Of a stretch of DNA of 8,966 bases, positions 7,004 to 8,966 are shown piece by piece. The first letter of the stretch is position 1. Each line of letters opens with the position of its first letter. The translations under genes were made by a program, and so were the position numbers. This DNA comes from an uncultured Jeotgalicoccus sp. (GTDB taxonomy: Bacteria > Bacillota > Bacilli > Staphylococcales > Salinicoccaceae): positions 1 to 8,966 of the forward strand of contig CANRKV010000058.1 in NCBI GenBank assembly GCA_947631305.1, in the 5' to 3' direction. Under the pieces are notes generated by a model. That model had not been told where the DNA came from, ran no database searches, and was given only the letters and a program-made list of their open reading frames with translations.

Positions 7004-7921
7004 ATGCAGGAAGCACAAGTACATACAGGATTTAAAAAATATTTGATGCTGACGCGCCCGCACACTTTAACAGCGAGTTTTGTACCTGTTTTTGTCGGGA
7101 CGGCAAGTGTATTATTATTTGCGGATATCCGCTGGGGAATGTTTTTCCTTATGCTTATCGCTACAATTTTAATACAGTCGGCAACGAATATGTTTAACGA
7201 ATATTATGATTTTAAACGCGGTCTGGATTCGCATGAATCCGTCGGTATCGCAGGCGCTATCGTTAGAAATGGCATGAGCCCGCGCCTAGTACTGACAATC
7301 GCTCTTATATTTTACGGCATTGCTGCTGTTATCGGTATTATCATTACGATAAATTCATCGTGGTGGATACTTCTTATCGGTGCCGTATCAATGGCTGTCG
7401 GCTACTTGTACACAGGCGGTCCTTTCCCGATATCATGGACGCCGTTCGGTGAAATTTTTGCAGGATTCTTTATGGGAACTGTCATTATTATGATTACATT
7501 TTATATTCATACAGGCACGCTGCACGTATTCCCGTTATTAATGTCTATTCCTCCGGCAATTACAATCGGGCTGTTGAATATGGCAAATAATATACGCGAC
7601 CGCAGAAAAGATAAAGAAAGCGGACGTAAAACATTTGTTATTCTCGTCGGCAAACCGTTCGCAGTAATGACATCTGCTGCACTGCTCTTATTCAGTTATA
7701 TCTTTTTAATCTATATCGCATTCTTTACACCAATGGGTTCTGTTTTCCTGCTCATCCCGTTATTATCTATACCGCTGGCGATAAAAACAATTATGCTGAT
7801 GCGTAAAGGCAATACACCAATTGAGCTGATTCCGGCGATGGCATCGATGGGTAAACTGAATACGATAATGGGACTGCTCCTTACTATCGGGTTGATTATT
7901 TACGGTGTGACCGGCATATAA
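7004..7921 (+). CDS. menA: 1,4-Dihydroxy-2-naphthoate polyprenyltransferase MenA
   Basis: A 305-residue integral membrane prenyltransferase of the UbiA superfamily that attaches the polyprenyl tail to DHNA, giving demethylmenaquinone. Both metal/diphosphate-binding motifs are visible: NEYYDFKRGLD (65-75, with N65, D69 and D75) and NNIRDRRKDKESGRKT (195-210, with D199 and D203). YLYTGGP (135-141) is also characteristic. Hydrophobic segments at roughly 24-40, 44-60, 96-114, 118-134, 148-166, 176-192, 218-240, 243-262 and 285-303 fit the nine-helix UbiA fold, with the short hydrophilic N terminus in the cytoplasm. The start is fixed by AAAGGAGAAA (6991-7000) a few bases upstream. It diverges from menF, the arrangement also seen in staphylococci. 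I see no clear terminator after the stop, so some readthrough into the downstream lipoprotein gene is possible. Confidence 0.95.
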   Translation: MQEAQVHTGFKKYLMLTRPHTLTASFVPVFVGTASVLLFADIRWGMFFLMLIATILIQSATNMFNEYYDFKRGLDSHESVGIAGAIVRNGMSPRLVLTIALIFYGIAAVIGIIITINSSWWILLIGAVSMAVGYLYTGGPFPISWTPFGEIFAGFFMGTVIIMITFYIHTGTLHVFPLLMSIPPAITIGLLNMANNIRDRRKDKESGRKTFVILVGKPFAVMTSAALLLFSYIFLIYIAFFTPMGSVFLLIPLLSIPLAIKTIMLMRKGNTPIELIPAMASMGKLNTIMGLLLTIGLIIYGVTGI

Positions 7922-7934
7922 ACTTTCCAGAAAA

Positions 7935-7963
7935 TTGTGTTTCTACTCATCGAAGAATATAAT
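7935..7963 (+). promoter_or_regulatory. Probable SigA-type promoter of the lipoprotein gene
   Basis: A perfect TATAAT (7958-7963) lies 17 bp after TTGTGT (7935-7940, matching the TTG core of the -35 box). The predicted start near 7970 gives a leader of about 27 nt before the ATG at 7997. The promoter begins only 14 bp past the menA stop, so the lipoprotein gene can be expressed independently of menA. Confidence 0.65.
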
Positions 7964-7984
7964 GTAGATGAAACAAACAATATA

Positions 7985-7990
7985 GGGGGA
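7985..7990 (+). promoter_or_regulatory. Ribosome binding site fixing the lipoprotein start
   Basis: GGGGGA ends 6 nt before the ATG at 7997. It decides for this start over an in-frame GTG at 7937, which would put 20 residues in front of an otherwise perfect lipoprotein signal peptide and would lie inside the promoter. Confidence 0.8.
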
Positions 7991-7996
7991 TTTATC

Positions 7997-8590
7997 ATGC
8001 AGTTAAAACGCACGTTATTCGCGGGAGGACTTGCAAGTATGCTTTTACTTGCCGCATGTAATGGGGAAAGCACTGAAGAAGCTGGTACAGAAGAAGAAGC
8101 ACCAGCTGAAGAAACAACAGGAGAAGAAACTTCAGAAGATGGATTATCGTATTCAGGAGTCAATGGGGATTACAGCTTCACAAACTTTACACCGGTTGAA
8201 GTGCCGGCAACTGACGCTGAAGGCAATGACACGACAATCCAGGCAGTCGCTGCTGAATTCGAATATACGAATACTTCAGAACGCACATCAACTCCATCGG
8301 AAGCATTCAGTCTCGACCTTGCAATACGTCAGGTGAGTGAAGACGGTGAAGCACCGACAGAAAACTATACGATGGACCTTGAAGACGAAGGAGAATTTGC
8401 CGAAGGCAAAGCAGCTTCAGCTGAACTCGTTGAGCCGGGAGAAAGCGCAACAGCAGTCGTTGCATACGGTCCGCTTGACCCTGAACTCGCTACACACCTT
8501 CAGGCAAGAGAAAATCCGATTGATGAAACTGAATCAATGGATCACGAAATCGAGCTTGAATTAGCACCTGCAGAAGACAGCGAAGAATAA
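7997..8590 (+). CDS. Acidic surface lipoprotein, DUF5067/DUF4352-like
   Basis: A 197-residue predicted lipoprotein. The signal peptide has a basic start (K4, R5), a hydrophobic core (7-18) and lipobox LAAC with the lipidated cysteine at 21. Residues 22-49 are a disordered glutamate-rich tether (11 Glu, 1 Asp, no Lys or Arg), followed by a single globular domain (about 50-190). Its pattern (a beta strand with FEYTNTSE at 88-95, then an EPGESATAVVAYGPLD turn at 146-161) resembles the immunoglobulin-like DUF5067/DUF4352 domains of Firmicutes lipoproteins; that assignment is by eye. By my count the mature protein has 49 acidic and only 4 basic residues out of 177. No enzymatic motif is seen and the function is unknown. 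It has its own promoter and terminator, so its place after menA need not mean a role in quinone synthesis. Confidence 0.85.
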   Translation: MQLKRTLFAGGLASMLLLAACNGESTEEAGTEEEAPAEETTGEETSEDGLSYSGVNGDYSFTNFTPVEVPATDAEGNDTTIQAVAAEFEYTNTSERTSTPSEAFSLDLAIRQVSEDGEAPTENYTMDLEDEGEFAEGKAASAELVEPGESATAVVAYGPLDPELATHLQARENPIDETESMDHEIELELAPAEDSEE

Positions 8591-8602
8591 ATTTAATTAA
8601 GG

Positions 8603-8635
8603 CAGCGCCATGAAAATGGTGCTGTTTTTTTATTT
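8603..8635 (+). terminator. Intrinsic terminator of the lipoprotein gene
   Basis: CAGCGCCAT (8603-8611) and ATGGTGCTG (8616-8624) form a 9-bp stem with one G-U wobble closed by a GAAA tetraloop (a GNRA type), followed directly by TTTTTTT and a further T-rich run. The stem begins 12 nt past the stop codon. Orientation is plus, as the wobble and T run require. Confidence 0.92.
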
Positions 8636-8644
8636 TGGGTCGTT

Positions 8645-8922
8645 GGATCCCAATGAAACAAACTCATAGGATTCCAAAACTATTGGGATTCCAATGAAAT
8701 AAGCTCATAGGATTCCAAAACTGCTGGGATTTCAATGAAATCAACTCATAGGGTTTCCAAACTGCTGGGATTTCGATGAAATCAACTCATAGGATTCCGA
8801 AACTGCTGGGATTCCGATGAAATCAACTCATAGGATTCCGAAACCACTGGGGTTCCGATGAAACAAACTCATAGAGTTTCCAAACTGCTGGGATTCCAAT
8901 GAAACAAACTCATAGGATTCCG
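8645..8922. repeat. Tandem array of seven 41-bp palindromic units
   Basis: Six complete 41-bp units start at 8645, 8686, 8727, 8768, 8809 and 8850, and a 32-bp partial seventh occupies 8891-8922; there are no length changes. Each unit comprises a left arm GGATTCCAATGA, a 7-nt loop (AACAAAC or AATCAAC variants), a right arm TCATAGGATTCC and a 10-nt spacer close to AAAACTGCTG. The arms are inverted with respect to each other, with constant T-T and near-constant A-A (or G-A) mismatches, so a unit can fold into a hairpin. No stable reading frame runs through it, because 41 is not a multiple of three. This array and its two flanking terminators account for essentially all of the 376 gene-free bases at the right end. 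It is not CRISPR: spacers are identical rather than unique. Function unknown. Confidence 0.95.
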
Positions 8923-8925
8923 TCC

Positions 8926-8960
8926 ATAAAAATAGCCGCCCTGCTCAATGCTGGACGGCT
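8926..8960 (-). terminator. Intrinsic terminator of a gene beyond the right edge
   Basis: On the minus strand AGCCGTCC (8960-8953) pairs with GGGCGGCT (8941-8934), 8 bp with one G-U wobble and an 11-nt loop, followed by ATTTTTA (8933-8927). On the plus strand the wobble would be a mismatch and no T run follows. It implies a minus-strand gene ending just outside the window, convergent with the lipoprotein gene. Confidence 0.8.
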
Positions 8961-8966
8961 GTATAT

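Noticed and set aside
7937..7996. GTG start at 7937 for the lipoprotein
   Set aside because: It would bury the signal peptide behind 20 polar residues; the ATG at 7997 has a good ribosome binding site and a normal lipobox distance.
7900..8163. 87-codon minus-strand open frame opposite the start of the lipoprotein gene
   Set aside because: Its serine/proline-rich composition is the reverse-strand image of the Glu-rich tether codons; no ribosome binding site or family signal.
8645..8922. A chain of 14-codon mini-ORFs on the minus strand of the repeat array, each TGA overlapping the next ATG as ATGA
   Set aside because: The 41-bp period (two more than a multiple of three) automatically makes each ATGA serve as stop and start. 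In units 3-5 the loop variant creates an early TGA after two codons, and there is no ribosome binding site, so this is not coding.
8645..8922. CRISPR array
   Set aside because: The whole 41-bp unit is repeated, the only candidate spacer is a 10-nt sequence that is also repeated, and there are no cas genes.

Overview
The window is a chromosomal segment from a low-to-moderate GC Gram-positive bacterium, most likely a member of the Staphylococcaceae (Salinicoccus/Jeotgalicoccus-like rather than Staphylococcus itself). This is inferred from strong AGGAGG-type ribosome binding sites, a MenB that reads almost like the staphylococcal/bacillar enzyme, the menA-divergent-from-menFDHB layout seen in staphylococci, and a very acidic surface lipoprotein that suggests a salt-tolerant host. 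No taxonomic search was possible.

Layout, left to right. (1) A strong minus-strand terminator (1-33) ends ytkD, a Nudix nucleoside triphosphatase (minus, 42-500). (2) yidD (plus, 576-809), a small membrane-insertion factor, diverges from ytkD across 75 bp. (3) The core is a minus-strand menaquinone run in the order menF (6887-5493), menD (5530-3863), menH (3876-3082), menB (3085-2267), menE (2209-839). The first four genes overlap one another (38, 14 and 4 nt). A 57-bp gap holding a terminator-like hairpin separates menB from menE, and menE converges on yidD. (4) menA (plus, 7004-7921) diverges from menF over a 116-bp intergenic region. (5) A small lipoprotein gene (plus, 7997-8590) follows with its own likely promoter and a strong terminator. 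(6) The last 376 bp carry no gene: the lipoprotein terminator, a seven-copy 41-bp tandem repeat (8645-8922), and a minus-strand terminator (8926-8960) for a gene that lies beyond the right edge.

Functionally the men genes make the naphthoquinone ring of menaquinone. MenF converts chorismate to isochorismate, MenD adds 2-oxoglutarate-derived succinyl semialdehyde to give SEPHCHC, and MenH eliminates pyruvate to give SHCHC. MenC, absent here, makes o-succinylbenzoate (OSB). MenE makes OSB-CoA, MenB closes the ring to DHNA-CoA, a thioesterase not in this window releases DHNA, and MenA prenylates it at the membrane. MenC and the final methyltransferase must be encoded elsewhere.

Most of the window is conserved housekeeping sequence. 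The least explained element is the 41-bp tandem array. Each unit is a 31-nt imperfect palindrome (two near-self-complementary GGATTCC boxes around an ATGA/TCAT stem) plus a 10-nt spacer, and the array sits exactly between two facing terminators. The hairpin jammed against the menE ribosome binding site is a second candidate for unrecognised regulation. I did not find a convincing wholly new multi-gene system.
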